DNA of 64,000 nt from Nocardiopsis ganjiahuensis DSM 45031 (GTDB lineage: Bacteria > Actinomycetota > Actinomycetes > Streptosporangiales > Streptosporangiaceae). Positions within the stretch are counted from its first letter, which is position 1; each line of letters opens with the position of its first letter. A program made the translations under genes and the position numbers. The notes under the pieces are model-generated. The model was not told where the DNA came from and did not search any database. It was given only the letters and a program-made list of their open reading frames with translations. This document shows positions 25,879 through 34,285 of this stretch, piece after piece. The stretch is taken from contig NZ_ANBA01000008.1 of NCBI RefSeq assembly GCF_000341085.1, positions 62,001 to 126,000 on the forward strand, given 5' to 3'.

Positions 25879-26459
25879 ACGGAACAGAGGACGAACTCGA
25901 CACGGTGGGGCCGCGGCTTCGTGCGCTGCGTCGTGCCCGGGGCATCACCCTGGCCGACCTCTCGGCGACGATCGGGGTCTCGGAGAGCACCCTGTCCCGG
26001 CTGGAGAGCGGTCAGCGTCGCGCGACCCTGGAGTTGCTGCTGCCACTGGCCCGCACCTACGACGTCCCGTTGGACGATCTCGTCGGCGCTCCGCGCACGG
26101 GCGACCCCCGCATCCATCTGAAGCCGATCCGGCGGTTCGGGATGGTCTTCGTTCCGCTGTCCAGGAGGCCAGGCGGTACACAGGCGTTCAAGATGATCAT
26201 CCCGGCACGGCCCGAACCGCTCGAGCCGACCCCGCAGACCCACGAGGGCTTCGAGTGGCTGTACGTGCTCAACGGCCGTCTGCGCCTGGTGACCGGTGAG
26301 CGCGACCTGACGCTGCAGCCCGGTGAGGTGGCCGAGTTCGACACCTCCCTGCCGCACTGGCTGGGCAGCGCCGACGGCGGCTCGGTCGAGCTTCTCATCC
26401 TGTTCGACCCGCAAGGGGTGCGCGCGCACCTGCGTACCGGTACGGCCTCCGAGACCTGA
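25872..26459 (+). CDS. XRE-family regulator with cupin sensor domain
   Basis: 195 residues. HTH_3 domain at about residues 12-66 (LRALRRARGITLADLSATIGVSESTLSRLE pattern in part), then a cupin_2 barrel (GFEWLYVLNGRLRLVTGERDLTLQPGEVAEFDTSLPHW). Same architecture as the regulator at 21890 but clearly diverged. The ATG at 25872 sits inside a palindrome; the longer open frame upstream covers the promoter and is rejected. It is divergent from the methyltransferase-DinB operon, its likely target. Confidence 0.9.
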   Translation: MHHGTEDELDTVGPRLRALRRARGITLADLSATIGVSESTLSRLESGQRRATLELLLPLARTYDVPLDDLVGAPRTGDPRIHLKPIRRFGMVFVPLSRRPGGTQAFKMIIPARPEPLEPTPQTHEGFEWLYVLNGRLRLVTGERDLTLQPGEVAEFDTSLPHWLGSADGGSVELLILFDPQGVRAHLRTGTASET

Positions 26460-26526
26460 ACCCGTTGACGGATCTCCTCGCGGCCGGGCCGAGCTTCCCG
26501 GCCCGGCCGCGGCCGCGCGAGAGCGG

Positions 26527-27222
26527 TCAGCCCTCCAGGAGCTTCTTGAGGTCGGCGAGCCAGGTGCGCCAGTCGGCCTTCCACTCGCCGGCGCGTTCCG
26601 CGTCGGCGATGCGGGTGTGCTCGATACCGGCCATCGACTTGTCCTCGCCCTTGGACTGGAAGGTCACGGCGATGCGAGTGCCCTCGGGCAGGTCCGCGGT
26701 GAACCGCTTGCCCGGCTTGGCGGTGCGCTCGGCCGCCTCCACCGGCAGCCAGCGGGTGCGCAGCCCGGGTTCGGCGAAGGCCTCGAAGAGCCGCTCGACC
26801 GGGACGTTCACGGTCTTGCTGGCGCTGGTGGCGAAGCCGTCCTTCTTCTGGCCCGGCACGCGCAACCCGCGTTCCTGCTCGTAGGCGACGGTGACGGTCT
26901 GGGCCCACCAGCCGTCCACGTCGTGTTCGCCGGTCAGGTGGGCGGCGATCTCGGTGTGGGAGCGGGTGGTGGCCTCCCAGGCGTCCAGCAGCGCGAACCA
27001 GGACCCGTAGTCGCGGCCGGTGGCCTCGGCGACCTTGTCACCGGAGACGCGCTCGCGGATGGTGGCCGCACCGGTGCCCGCGGGCGGAGCGGGTTCGCCG
27101 GCGGAGGCGGCCGGGGTGGGTGCGGGGTCCGAGATCAGCTGGGCGCGGGCGGCGGTGTAGCTCTCGCCGGTCTTGTCCATGCGGGCGCGCACGCTCTGCT
27201 TGAAGGACTTCTGGCTGGTCAT
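26527..27222 (-). CDS. DUF4287 + SRPBCC (AHSA1-like) domain protein
   Basis: 231 residues. The N-terminal part (SFKQSVRARMDKTGESYTAARAQL) is the short DUF4287-type segment, joined by a Pro/Ala linker to a helical section and a C-terminal SRPBCC/AHSA1 half (about residues 130-231: VPVERLFEAFAEPGLRTRWLPV, and AVTFQSKGEDKS). Such proteins bind hydrophobic ligands; no catalytic residues are evident. The ATG at 27222 is preferred since the DUF4287 segment starts right after it. It lies alone on the minus strand with a 223-base upstream gap holding no gene. Confidence 0.82.
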   Translation of the reverse strand: MTSQKSFKQSVRARMDKTGESYTAARAQLISDPAPTPAASAGEPAPPAGTGAATIRERVSGDKVAEATGRDYGSWFALLDAWEATTRSHTEIAAHLTGEHDVDGWWAQTVTVAYEQERGLRVPGQKKDGFATSASKTVNVPVERLFEAFAEPGLRTRWLPVEAAERTAKPGKRFTADLPEGTRIAVTFQSKGEDKSMAGIEHTRIADAERAGEWKADWRTWLADLKKLLEG

Positions 27223-27445
27223 GACGGCTCCTCGGCGGTCCGCGGCGACACCCACGCTCCCGCCGCCCCGCCGGAAGGGCTGCACACGTCAGACCGGCGT
27301 CCCGAGAACTCCAGGGTCCCCTTTGCCTCCACTGAGCCGGCGGCGTGGGCGCCGGGGCCGGAGGTTGGGCGCGGGACCGCGCCGTCTCCCACGCTACCCC
27401 GGTCGCCGGTGAAGCACCACCCTGATCAGGGGCGGTGGGGCCGGG

Positions 27446-28048
27446 TCACCGTGCGCGGTGGGCGCGCAGGACGGTGTCGTGGGTGTGGTGCGACCCCGGC
27501 GGCGGGGGGACGATCCGGGGGCGGGTCTCGTTGACGGTGACGGTCCAGTCGCCGCCCAGCAGTTCGGCGACCTCGGCGGGCTGGTAGTAGTCGGCGGGGG
27601 CGTGGCCGTCGTCCAGGCGCTCGGGCAGTCCGGTGATGTCGTGTCCGACGAAGAGGAGGGTGCCTCCGGGGGCGACGGCGGACAGCAGGCCGTGGAGCGC
27701 GGTGTGCTCGGGTCGGCGCGGGAATGGGAAGTAGTGCACGCAGACCAGGTCGAAGGCGTCGGCCGGCGGTGGTGCGGTGGTCAGGTCACCGCATTTCCAC
27801 GACACCCGTTCCTCGACGTCCGTTCCGAAGCCGGCCGCCCGTTCCAGGGCGACCCGGGAGATGTCGACCGCGGTGACCAGCCAGCCCCGCCGGGCCAGCC
27901 AGAGGGCGTCGGCGCCCTCGCCGCAGCCCACGTCGAGGGCCTGGCCGGGCGGAAGGTCGGCCAGTTCGGTCACCAGGACGCCGTTGGGGTCGCCGCTGAA
28001 GAGCTGGGCCTGACTGCTGTACCTGTCGTCCCAGAACTGTGCGTCCAT
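27446..28048 (-). CDS. Class I SAM-dependent methyltransferase (TehB/thiopurine-like)
   Basis: 200 residues: MDAQFWDDRYSSQAQLFSGDPN start, motif I ALDVGCGEGADALWLARRGW, FDLVCVHYFPFPRR and VAPGGTLLFVGHDI. Closest in the window to the enzyme at 25160. The ATG at 28048 has GAGGAGG 8 bases upstream and is preferred over a start 57 bases further out. An imperfect inverted repeat around CCCTGATCAGGG (27420-27431) follows its stop and may end transcription. Likely substrate class (tellurite, thiol or small xenobiotic) is family inference. Confidence 0.88.
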   Translation of the reverse strand: MDAQFWDDRYSSQAQLFSGDPNGVLVTELADLPPGQALDVGCGEGADALWLARRGWLVTAVDISRVALERAAGFGTDVEERVSWKCGDLTTAPPPADAFDLVCVHYFPFPRRPEHTALHGLLSAVAPGGTLLFVGHDITGLPERLDDGHAPADYYQPAEVAELLGGDWTVTVNETRPRIVPPPPGSHHTHDTVLRAHRAR

Positions 28049-28166
28049 GGTCCGCGCCTCCTCGGTGATGGGGTGCGGAGGTGCCCTGTCGGCCGCCTCC
28101 GCCACCCAAGGTGCCCCGGCGGCCGGGGGTGCGGCAAAGTTTGTTGCGGGAACGGCAAAATCTGGT

Positions 28167-28826
28167 TCAGGCGGGGCGGTCGTAGACCAGGGTGTGACGC
28201 CAGAAGAGGCGTCGGCGCACGCGCGCTCCGGGCAGCTCCCGGGTGGCCGCGGCGCGGACGCGGGCGAGGGTCTGGGTCGGTTCCGCGGTGGGGGCGCGCA
28301 TGTGCGGTGGCGGTCCGGTGGCCGGGGCCGGGTGACGCAACAGGCCCACGAGCGGGTTGAGCAGGAGTGAGACCAGGCCGGTCAGGTGGTCGGCCGGCCC
28401 CTCGTCGCGGTGGCAGCCGACGACCACCAGGCGCCCGCCGGGGGCCAGGGCCTCGCGCAGTTCGCGCAGGGTCGGTTCCAGGGGCAGGTGGTGCAGCACG
28501 GCCACCAGGGTGATGGCCTCCCAGCGCCGGGAATGGTCGCGGTCCTCGAAGCGCACCCGGGTGATGGTGACCCCGGGGGTGTGCGCGAAGCGGGCAGCAG
28601 CGATCGCGGCGGTGTCCGGATCGGGTTCCAGGCCCTCGACCGAACCCACTCGGCGGTGCAGGAGGGCGACCAGGTTCCCGGTGCCGCACCCGACATCGAG
28701 GACCTCGCGCGCCCCGCCGGCCGCGACCCGGCGCACCACCCAGGGGGCGAGCCGGTCGTTGTGGCTCCAGGGATGACGCTGGTTGAACCGGTCCAGTCGG
28801 CGGATCAGGGGTGTCAGCGGGGACAT
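28167..28826 (-). CDS. Class I SAM-dependent methyltransferase
   Basis: 219 residues. Motif I VLDVGCGTGNLVALLHRRVG, GLEPDPDTAAIAAAR, ITLVAVLHHLPLEPTLRELREALAPGGRLVVVG. The C-terminal region (about residues 140-219) resembles a hydrophobic cap with LVSLLLNPLVGLLRHP. The ATG at 28826 begins a typical N-terminal helix; the frame is open upstream but enters the FluC gene region. It is one of three methyltransferases in 3.7 kb on the same strand, but of a different subfamily from the other two. Substrate unknown. Confidence 0.87.
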   Translation of the reverse strand: MSPLTPLIRRLDRFNQRHPWSHNDRLAPWVVRRVAAGGAREVLDVGCGTGNLVALLHRRVGSVEGLEPDPDTAAIAAARFAHTPGVTITRVRFEDRDHSRRWEAITLVAVLHHLPLEPTLRELREALAPGGRLVVVGCHRDEGPADHLTGLVSLLLNPLVGLLRHPAPATGPPPHMRAPTAEPTQTLARVRAAATRELPGARVRRRLFWRHTLVYDRPA

Positions 28827-28855
28827 GCGGACCAGAGTAGTGAGGCGCTGGCGGC

Positions 28856-29218
28856 TCAGCCGAACAGGAGAGCCGTCACGGTCAGGCCCAGCCACGCCGA
28901 ACCCAGGCCCAGGCACAGGTTCGCCAGCACGTACAGCAGCGCCCGGCCGCGGGAACCGGCTCGGGTGAGCTGGACCGTCTCGTAGGCGAACGTGGAGTAG
29001 GTGGTCAGGGCGCCGCACAGGCCGGTTCCCAGGAGCGCCGTCGCCCCGGGGGACAGGGGAAGCGCCATCAGTGCCCCCAGGATCAGGCTGCCCACCGTGT
29101 TGACCAGCAGGGTTGCCCAGGGAAAGGCCGCCCCCAACCGGTGCTTGAGCTCCAGGTCCACGAGGAAGCGGACGGGGGCTCCCACGGCCGCGCCCAGGGC
29201 GACCAGCAGTGCGCTCAC
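28856..29218 (-). CDS. crcB: FluC/CrcB fluoride channel subunit (partner 1)
   Basis: 120 residues, four membrane helices. FluC motifs: GAAVGAPVRFLVD at the N-terminus, LLVNTVGSLILG in helix 2, and TTYSTFAYET in the break of helix 3 that lines the F- pore. It exports fluoride as a dimer; here two non-identical subunits are encoded in tandem, so an antiparallel heterodimer is expected. GTG 29218 overlaps the stop of the upstream crcB by 4 bases (GTGA), showing translational coupling. Confidence 0.93.
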   Translation of the reverse strand: MSALLVALGAAVGAPVRFLVDLELKHRLGAAFPWATLLVNTVGSLILGALMALPLSPGATALLGTGLCGALTTYSTFAYETVQLTRAGSRGRALLYVLANLCLGLGSAWLGLTVTALLFG

Positions 29219-29640
29219 GGTTGCCCCCGTCCGCCGTGGGACAGGACGCGGTGGGCCAGGGACGAGGCGGCCCAGGCCGCGGTGAGCGCTCCGGCCAGGG
29301 TGAGCGCGAGGTAGGCGAGCGCGATCTGGGGCGCGCCCCGCTCCAGTGCGGTCACCGTGTCCATGGCGTAGGCGGAGAAGGTGGTGTAGCCGCCCAGGAA
29401 ACCCGCACCCCAGAAGGGCCGCACCCAACGGGTCTCGGGTCGGCGGTGGGCGATCAGCTCCATGAGCAGGCCGATCAGCAGGCTGCCGCTGATGTTGACC
29501 GCGAGGATCGTCCAGGAGACCCCGGAGGCGGAGGGCGGCCAGAGCGTGTCCAGGCCGAAGCGGGTCAGGGCGCCCAGGGCCCCGCCCGCGGACACGGCGG
29601 CGACCAGGGGCCACAGGGCGTCCCGTGCGGAGGAAGGCAT
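29215..29640 (-). CDS. crcB: FluC/CrcB fluoride channel subunit (partner 2)
   Basis: 141 residues, four membrane helices, with GALGALTRFGLD, LAVNISGSLLIGLLME and the pore motif GGYTTFSAYAMD. First gene of the crcB pair. The ATG at 29640 is favoured, with GGTGGAG about 9 bases upstream; an ATG at 29655 is possible but its binding site would be too close. Protects against cytosolic fluoride. An 8-bp stem-loop (29660-29689) sits in its leader. Confidence 0.93.
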   Translation of the reverse strand: MPSSARDALWPLVAAVSAGGALGALTRFGLDTLWPPSASGVSWTILAVNISGSLLIGLLMELIAHRRPETRWVRPFWGAGFLGGYTTFSAYAMDTVTALERGAPQIALAYLALTLAGALTAAWAASSLAHRVLSHGGRGQP

Positions 29641-29659
29641 GGGCCCATTCTCCACCGGG

Positions 29660-29689
29660 GAGGCACCGAACCGTAGATGAAGGCGCCTC
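29660..29689 (-). promoter_or_regulatory. Leader hairpin upstream of the crcB pair
   Basis: On the minus strand GAGGCGCC, 14-base loop, GGTGCCTC (8 pairs, one G-U), ending a few bases before the ribosome binding site of the first crcB. crcB genes are often controlled by fluoride riboswitches, but I do not see the conserved fluoride aptamer core, so this is only a candidate leader structure. Confidence 0.35.
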
Positions 29690-29737
29690 TGCCCTGCGGG
29701 AAAGACCCCTGGCCGCCCGGTGCGGGCGGGGGCGGGC

Positions 29738-30481
29738 TCACCGCTGTCCCATCCCGGGGCGCAGGTGGAGTTCGGTGATCTGGGCGTCGCGCGGCAACTC
29801 CAGGGCGTTGACGACGGCGCGGGCCAGTGTGGCGGGCTGGATGCACGCCGCGGGGTCGTAGTCGCGCCCGAAGGCGCCGCGGACCTCGCGCAGCAGTTCG
29901 GTCGCGGTCCCCCCGGGGTGGACGCTGGTCACCCGGACCCCGTGCGGCCCCTCCTCCTCGCGCAGGGAGCCCGCCAGCTCGCTCAGTCCCGCCTTGCTCG
30001 CGGCGAAGGCCGACCAGAGCGGCACCGCGCGCAGGCCGGGGGAGGCGTTGACCAGGACCACGTGCCCGGCGCTGGCGCGCAGGGCGGGCAGCAGCAGGCG
30101 GGTGAGTTCGGCGGCCGAGATCAAGTTGACCGCCAGCACCTCCTGCCACAGGCTCACCGGGGAGTCCTCCACCGAGGCGACCGGGGAGATCCCGGCGCAG
30201 TGCACGAACGCGTCCACGTCCCCGATGCCGGCCACGGACTCGGCCAGACTCGCGGGGTGGCGCAGGTCGGCCTGTACCGTGTGAACCCGCGGACGTCCGC
30301 TGGAGAGCCCGGCGAGGCGTTCGGGGTCACGGCCCAGTGCCGCCACCGCCCACCCGCGCCCCACCAGGGCGTCCACCAGAGCCGTGCCGATCCCGCCTGT
30401 CGCTCCGCTCACCAGGACCGTGCCGCGCACCGGGTCCGTGTCGTTCGCCGGGGGTGTTTCGTGTGCCTCGTTCGCTGTCAT
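29738..30481 (-). CDS. Short-chain dehydrogenase/reductase with Phe in place of the catalytic Tyr
   Basis: 247 residues, Rossmann fold with SGATGGIGTAL (residues 25-35) binding NAD(P) and HCAGI (94-98) as the NNAG equivalent. The active-site segment reads SAFAASKAG: Phe159 replaces Tyr in YxxxK, with Lys163 kept, and Ser147 in VNASPG. Without the Tyr general acid, normal carbonyl reduction should be weak, so it may be non-classical or bind cofactor without reduction. The DNA codon is TTC. It is monocistronic, 83 bases upstream of the crcB pair's leader on the same strand. Confidence 0.85.
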   Translation of the reverse strand: MTANEAHETPPANDTDPVRGTVLVSGATGGIGTALVDALVGRGWAVAALGRDPERLAGLSSGRPRVHTVQADLRHPASLAESVAGIGDVDAFVHCAGISPVASVEDSPVSLWQEVLAVNLISAAELTRLLLPALRASAGHVVLVNASPGLRAVPLWSAFAASKAGLSELAGSLREEEGPHGVRVTSVHPGGTATELLREVRGAFGRDYDPAACIQPATLARAVVNALELPRDAQITELHLRPGMGQR

Positions 30482-30612
30482 GGCGGGGATCCTGACACGG
30501 CCACCGCGTGCGGGGCCCCGGATTTACCGGTGCCGCGCCGCCCTCGGGTCGTGTCGCGGTCTTTCTCGACATCGCCGGAAACCGCTGGGACCTGCTCGGT
30601 TGACCGGACCCG

Positions 30613-31299
30613 TCAGGCCCGGGGCGGTTCGTGCCGTGGCAGGCGGGCCGGTGTGAGGGGGCAGACCACCTCCCAACCCAGGTGTTCGTACAGGCCCCGG
30701 CCTTCCTCGGTGGCCACCAGCAGGCCCGTGTACACGCCCTGGGCCCGGGCCGTGCGGCCCAGGGCGTTCATGAGCGCCCGCGCCAGGCCGGCGCGGCGGT
30801 GCTCGGGCTCGGTGACCACCTGGTCGAAGACGGCCGTGCCCTCGTAGGTGGCCATCAGCGCGCCGGCCGCGCCGGCGCCCTCCGCGGTGAGAGCGCGGGC
30901 CACGTAGGAAGAGCCCCGGCGGGAGACCCTGGCGGTGTAGGGGGCCGGTACCGGAACCGGGACCGGTGAGAGTTCGACGGTCATGAGGTACTCGGTGTCC
31001 TCCACCCGCCACCTGGGGTCCAGGGCGGCGACGGTCTCCTCGCGCGGCCCGCACACCTTCAACCAGCTGTCCGGGGCGGACAGGGAACGGGACAGCCAGG
31101 CCGCGTGGCGGGCGTCGGGCAGCACGTGCCGGACCCGGTGGCCGCGGACACCGACGTCGAGGCGGTGGCCGTGGGGCACGCGCACGGGGGCTGGTGTGTC
31201 GCGGGTCAGGGCCCAGCCGTGGACCCAGCGACCGATCAGGTGATGGGTGCGGGAGGGGTGGAGGGGAGGGAGGGAAGGGCGTTCAGCGCTCTTGGCCAT
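30613..31299 (-). CDS. GNAT-family N-acetyltransferase
   Basis: 228 residues. The C-terminal GNAT domain is clear: VVTEPEHRRAGLARALMNALGRTARAQG (acetyl-CoA loop) and LYEHLGWEVV. The N-terminal half (about 1-115) is a second, degenerate domain with RVRHVLPDARHAAWL, so this may be a tandem-GNAT type protein with one active half. The ATG at 31299 is chosen over a longer start 75 bases upstream because the upstream part is low complexity. The 220-base gap before the ABC operon contains only a small GC hairpin near 31478-31492. Confidence 0.85.
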   Translation of the reverse strand: MAKSAERPSLPPLHPSRTHHLIGRWVHGWALTRDTPAPVRVPHGHRLDVGVRGHRVRHVLPDARHAAWLSRSLSAPDSWLKVCGPREETVAALDPRWRVEDTEYLMTVELSPVPVPVPAPYTARVSRRGSSYVARALTAEGAGAAGALMATYEGTAVFDQVVTEPEHRRAGLARALMNALGRTARAQGVYTGLLVATEEGRGLYEHLGWEVVCPLTPARLPRHEPPRA

Positions 31300-31520
31300 G
31301 GCCCCATCCTCACCATCGAACCCGCCCTCTTGTCCACCCCCGCCGGACGCGGCCGTCCCCCGGTGCGGCGCCACCTGGGGAGGGACACCGAACGGCTTCC
31401 TGTTCCGCAGGGGGCGGGCCCTTCCCTCAAGCGGTGACCGCCCTGCCGGGTCGCTGTGCAGGGACCTCTCGCCAAGGGCCCCTCGCGGGGGCGGGGCTTT
31501 CGGGGAGGACGGGCTCCGCC

Positions 31521-32384
31521 TCAGCCGCCCGGCACCACCCGGTGCGGAGTGAGGGGTTCGGCCGCGGCTTCGGAGGGGCGCGGTAGTTCCCGGCCGTCCG
31601 GGACGCTGTCCAGGAGCAGCCGGGTGTAGGGGTGGGCGGGGGTCTGGCCCAGGACCTCGTGCACCTCTCCCTGCTCCACCACGCGCCCCAGGTAGAGCAC
31701 GGCGACGTCGTCGCTGATCAGGCGCACCACACTCAGGTCGTGGGAGATGAACAGCATCGTCAGGTCGAGTTCCGCGCGCAGGTCGCCCAGCACGTTGAGG
31801 ACCTCGGCCTGGACCGAACAGTCCAGGGCGGAGGTGATCTCGTCGGCGATCACCACGCGGGGGCGGGCGGCCAGTGCCCGGGCCACGGCGATGCGCTGGC
31901 GCTGGCCTCCGGAGAACGCGTGCGGATGGCGGTCCGCCGCGTCGGGGTCCAGTGCCACGAGCCCCAGCCAGCGCTCGACCTCGGCCCGGTGCCTGCGCAG
32001 CGACGCGCGGCGCGGATCAACTGCCTCGGCGATGGCCGCCCCGACGGTCATCCGGGGATTCAGTGACGCGTAGGGGTCCTGGGGGATGAGCTGGACCGAG
32101 CGTCTGAGCGCGGCCACCTCCCTGCGGCTCGCCGAGGCGAGGTCGCGGCCCTCGTGCAGGACCCGTCCGGCGGAGGGCCGCAGCAGGCCCACCAGGGCGC
32201 GGGCCAGGGTCGACTTGCCCGACCCCGACTCGCCGACCAGCCCGAGGGTGCGCCCCTGCCGCAGTTCGAGGTCGACCGAGCGCAGGACCGGGGCCGGTCC
32301 CGAACGGGAACCGTAGCCCACGGTGACGCCCTCGGCTCGGAGCAGGGCGGGGCGGGCGGTCCGGTCGGACTCCGTGGTGGTCAT
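31521..32384 (-). CDS. Peptide/nickel-type ABC transporter ATPase (DppF-like)
   Basis: 287 residues. Walker A GESGSGKSTLA, Q-loop LIPQDPYASLNP, signature FSGGQRQR, Walker B VVIADEITSALD, H-loop FISHD. The C-terminal LGQTPAHPYTRLLLDSVP segment is typical of oligopeptide importer ATPases. The ATG at 32384 overlaps the stop of the permease-ATPase gene (ATGA), showing operon coupling. It pairs with the ATPase half of the upstream fusion to form the heterodimeric motor. Last gene of the importer operon. Confidence 0.93.
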   Translation of the reverse strand: MTTTESDRTARPALLRAEGVTVGYGSRSGPAPVLRSVDLELRQGRTLGLVGESGSGKSTLARALVGLLRPSAGRVLHEGRDLASASRREVAALRRSVQLIPQDPYASLNPRMTVGAAIAEAVDPRRASLRRHRAEVERWLGLVALDPDAADRHPHAFSGGQRQRIAVARALAARPRVVIADEITSALDCSVQAEVLNVLGDLRAELDLTMLFISHDLSVVRLISDDVAVLYLGRVVEQGEVHEVLGQTPAHPYTRLLLDSVPDGRELPRPSEAAAEPLTPHRVVPGG

Positions 32385-34285
32385 CGTGCGTCCTTCGGAA
32401 CGTCGTCGTGCGGGGAGGTGACCGGCGCGAAGCACGCGGCCGTGCCCGTCCCGGTCCCGACCGGCGCGGGAACCGAGTCGCGGCACAGGTCCAGGGCGTG
32501 TGAGCACCGGGGCGCGAAGGCGCACCCCGCCGGGCGCATGCCGGGACGGGGTGGGCGCCCCGGGATGGTGGCCAGGCGTTCGGGCGGTGCCCCGCGGCCG
32601 GCCGGGGCCAGTGCCAGGGCGGCGGCGGGGGTCGCGCCGATCAGGGCACGGGTGTAGGGGTGAGCCGCCTCCCCTTCGCGGAGCGCCGACGTGTCGAGGG
32701 ACTCCACGATGCGGCCCGAGTACATCACCAGGGCCCGGTCGCACACCGAGGAGACGACCGCGATGTCGTGCGAGATCAGCAGGACGGCCGTCTGCCCGCC
32801 GCGTCCGGCCTCCCTCAGCAGGCGCAGGACGTCGGCCTGGACCGTCACGTCCAGTGCCGTGGTGGGCTCGTCGGCGATGATCAGCTTCGGCGAGGCGGCC
32901 AGTGCCGCGGCGATCATGGCGCGCTGGCGCATCCCACCGGACAGCTGGTGGGGGTAGTTGCGCATGAGCGCGTCGGGGTCGGCCACGCGCATGCCGACCA
33001 GGCTGCGCCGTACCCGCTCGTGCGCCTCCTCCGGTGTGGCCCGCGCATGGGTGCGCAGGACCTCGGTGAGCTGGGTGCCCATGCGCAGTGCGGGGTTGAG
33101 CGAGGACAGGGGGTCCTGGAAGACCACGCCCAGGTCCAGGGCCAGCCGTTGCGCCTCGGGGTGTCCGCGCAGGTCGAGCTCGCCCAGGCGCATCACCTCG
33201 GCGTCGGAGCGCAGACCGACGGGGAGCAGCCGCGCCACCGCCATCGCGGTGAGCGTCTTGCCGGAGCCGGACTCCCCGACCACTCCGACGATCTCCCCGG
33301 GACCGACGTCGAAGGAGACTCCGTCGACGAGCCGGGTCCCGGAGGCGTCGCACACCGTCAGCGAACGCACGCCGAGCACTCCCGCTCCGTGGTCCGCTCC
33401 CGCGTCCGCGGCGGGCGCAGGGGTTCCGTCCGTGGAGCGGGCGAGGGCGCGGGCGCCGGACGAGCGCGTGTCGGCGCCGGCCGCGACGGCATCGCCCACC
33501 AGCCCGGCACAGGTCCCGGTGAGGACGATGGCCAGGGCCGGCCCCAGGGCCTGGCTGGGGTTGGTGTGCAGTTCCCGGAGCCCTTCGGAGAGCAGTGATC
33601 CCCAGTCGAAGTGGGGCGGCTGTGCGCCCAGGCCGAGGAAGGACAGGCCGGACAGGGTCACGAGGATGGTGCCGAAGGCCACCGAGACCAGGATCAGCAG
33701 CGGTTCGGCCATGTTGGGCAGCATGTGCCTGAGGAACAGGCGGTGCCGGGGCACGCCGAGCATGCGGGCGCTGGTGACGTAGTCCCGCGCGGCGACCGAA
33801 CCGGCGAGGTTGGCGGTGAGCCGGGCGAAGGCCGGGCTGCCCGCCACGCCGACCGCGAGGACCGACGCCGTGGGTCCGGGGCCGACCACCGCGGCCACCA
33901 GGAGCGCGAGGATCAGGGCGGGGTAGGAGACCAGGACGTCGATGATCCGCAGCCCGGCGGTCCGCACGCGCGGTCCGCTCAGCCAGATCGTCCCGCCCAG
34001 CAGCAGGCCGATACTCGCGGCCAGAGCGGTGGCCAGGGCGGTCGTCTGCAGGGTGAGCCGGGTGGCGGTGAGCGTGCGTGCCAGCACGTCGCGTCCCAGC
34101 GCGTCGGTGCCCAGCCAGTGTTGGCTCCCGGGTGTGGCCCGGGTGCTGTCGCTGAGCTGCGCGGCCTGGTCGCCCCAGACCCAGGGACCCAGGACGGCCA
34201 GAGCCAGGACGGCCAGCAGGCCCGCTGTGCCCACGGCGAGTCCGGGCCTTCGGACAGGATTCGGGGTGCGTGGGGGAGAGGTCAC
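32381..34285 (-). CDS. Permease-ATPase fusion of a peptide-type ABC importer (DppC-DppD)
   Basis: 634 residues. The N-terminal half (about 1-275) is a DppC permease with [15 protein letters not shown], six membrane helices and the EAA loop near [20 protein letters not shown] Pro/Ala-rich linker follows (about 285-315), then a full ATPase: Walker A GESGSGKT (about residue 338), [32 protein letters not shown] and the [14 protein letters not shown] cysteine cluster. The fused arrangement is one of the known actinobacterial forms. GTG 34285 overlaps the preceding permease stop by 4 bases and has GAGGAGG 9 bases upstream. It needs DppB and the DppF-like ATPase as partners. Confidence 0.92.
   Translation of the reverse strand: MTSPPRTPNPVRRPGLAVGTAGLLAVLALAVLGPWVWGDQAAQLSDSTRATPGSQHWLGTDALGRDVLARTLTATRLTLQTTALATALAASIGLLLGGTIWLSGPRVRTAGLRIIDVLVSYPALILALLVAAVVGPGPTASVLAVGVAGSPAFARLTANLAGSVAARDYVTSARMLGVPRHRLFLRHMLPNMAEPLLILVSVAFGTILVTLSGLSFLGLGAQPPHFDWGSLLSEGLRELHTNPSQALGPALAIVLTGTCAGLVGDAVAAGADTRSSGARALARSTDGTPAPAADAGADHGAGVLGVRSLTVCDASGTRLVDGVSFDVGPGEIVGVVGESGSGKTLTAMAVARLLPVGLRSDAEVMRLGELDLRGHPEAQRLALDLGVVFQDPLSSLNPALRMGTQLTEVLRTHARATPEEAHERVRRSLVGMRVADPDALMRNYPHQLSGGMRQRAMIAAALAASPKLIIADEPTTALDVTVQADVLRLLREAGRGGQTAVLLISHDIAVVSSVCDRALVMYSGRIVESLDTSALREGEAAHPYTRALIGATPAAALALAPAGRGAPPERLATIPGRPPRPGMRPAGCAFAPRCSHALDLCRDSVPAPVGTGTGTAACFAPVTSPHDDVPKDAR

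Noticed and set aside
29660..29689. Fluoride riboswitch for crcB
   Set aside because: The hairpin lacks the conserved fluoride aptamer core, so it is listed only as a candidate leader structure.
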